NCBI RefSeq assembly: GCF_004362715.1
Contig: NZ_SNYC01000003.1
Span: forward strand, 1,303,601 to 1,367,600
Length of the DNA: 64,000 nt
DNA from: Pedobacter metabolipauper
GTDB taxonomy: Bacteria > Bacteroidota > Bacteroidia > Sphingobacteriales > Sphingobacteriaceae
Direction of reading: 5' to 3'
A program made the position numbers and the translations under genes. Shown piece by piece: positions 63,708-64,000 of the stretch. Positions within the stretch are counted from its first letter, which is position 1, and each line of letters opens with the position of its first letter. Below the pieces are notes generated by a model that did no database searches, was not told the origin of the DNA, and saw nothing but the letters and a program-made list of their open reading frames with translations.

Positions 63708-64000
63708 ATGATCCGGAACCTTATCTTTTTGCTAGTTATTTTTTTGGGTACACCTGGTTTTTCACAAGTTCAGATCAATTACCGTACGGATAATATTCCC
63801 GCTGAATTGAAGAACCGTGCAAATGCCGTGATCCGCAACATGGAGACTACTGTGGATATGCGAAGTCCGGAAAATGTGATCATCACCGTTAAAAAAGTCA
63901 TGACTATCTTTAATGACAATGGAAATAAAAAGGGTGCTTTAGTATTATTTTATGATAAAAATACCGCTATAAAAAGTGTTAGGGGGCAAACCTTTAACTC
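63708..64000 (+). CDS. DUF3857-family exported protein, paralogue 4 (partial)
   Basis: ATG 63708 lies 2 nt after paralogue 3 and the frame stays open to the window end (97 codons). A signal peptide ends near residue 20 (GTPGFSQ). The following sequence (IPAELKNRANAVIRNMETTVDM, then VKKVMTIFNDNGNKKGA, read in part) matches the DUF3857 N-terminal pattern but is clearly more diverged from the first three. The rest is outside the window. Confidence 0.85.
   Translation, partial: MIRNLIFLLVIFLGTPGFSQVQINYRTDNIPAELKNRANAVIRNMETTVDMRSPENVIITVKKVMTIFNDNGNKKGALVLFYDKNTAIKSVRGQTFN

Noticed and set aside
1..64000. tRNA or rRNA genes and CRISPR arrays
   Set aside because: The intergenic gaps were read by eye for cloverleaf patterns, conserved tRNA ends and spaced direct repeats. 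None was found.

Overview
The window is a chromosomal stretch of a Bacteroidota, most likely family Sphingobacteriaceae (Pedobacter or a near relative). Evidence seen here: promoter -7 boxes of the TAnnTTTG type, very few Shine-Dalgarno sequences, an ECF sigma/FecR pair beside an STN-domain protein, BtuG-like surface propellers under a cobalamin riboswitch, an M56/BlaI pair, tandem DUF3857 proteins and many short-signal-peptide envelope proteins. No tRNA, rRNA, CRISPR array, transposase or phage gene was seen. Most of the window is ordinary host chromosome. The accessory-looking parts are 1-4427, 11423-18127 and 57802-64000.

Layout. 1-4427 (minus): a tellurium-resistance type (Ter) stress cluster. 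It holds a partial unknown gene, TelA, two TerD proteins, a phosphoribosyltransferase-like protein and a HAD-fold protein, packed as one operon. 4554-6092: a SulP anion transporter. 6175-7011: an SDR oxidoreductase. 7024-10056 (minus): a copper module of P1B ATPase, small HMA chaperone and an AraC-type regulator that carries its own CxxC metal-binding head. 10232-11422: a Bcr/CflA efflux pump. 11423-12015: a 593-bp gap without a convincing gene but with phased short repeats.

12016-18127 (plus): an unusual envelope locus. A repeat-rich exported protein (ten AGF-type repeats) is followed by a fused fatty-acid hydroxylase/DUF4833-like protein, an ECF sigma factor, a FecR anti-sigma factor, and an STN plus carboxypeptidase-regulatory-like protein. 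In that last protein the expected TonB-receptor barrel is replaced by the same kind of AGx-N repeat. This is the best candidate for an undescribed system here.

18120-25511 (minus): a sirtuin, then a vitamin B12 uptake operon read from a cobalamin riboswitch (about 25326-25497): a BtuB-like TonB receptor, two BtuG-like lipoprotein propellers, a PKD-like surface lipoprotein and a DUF6580-type membrane protein. 25513-29890: PPK2 kinase, then a BlaI/M56 sensor pair with a clear double operator and a TlpA-type thioredoxin protein. 30161-35843: a class A PBP, then a protease/propeller/barrel protein. 35880-37141: a degenerate GIY-YIG protein divergent from a LexA-like repressor.

37302-40459 (minus): the translation operon thrS-infC-rpmI-rplT. 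40536-45274 (minus): Fe-S protein, UMF1-type transporter, DUF2807 lipoprotein, RecQ. 45346-57574: housekeeping genes, including an exported propeller-amidohydrolase, a BaiN-type flavoprotein, purK-purE, YqgE, pdxH, a 3-hydroxyacyl-CoA dehydrogenase, ruvB, queG and a DnaQ-like exonuclease. 57802-64000 (plus): four tandem DUF3857 paralogues (the last cut by the window edge). The three complete ones have lost the transglutaminase Cys and His.

Several starts were moved downstream of a TTG-initiated longer frame to an ATG that fits the family alignment or the promoter position. Each case is stated in its entry.
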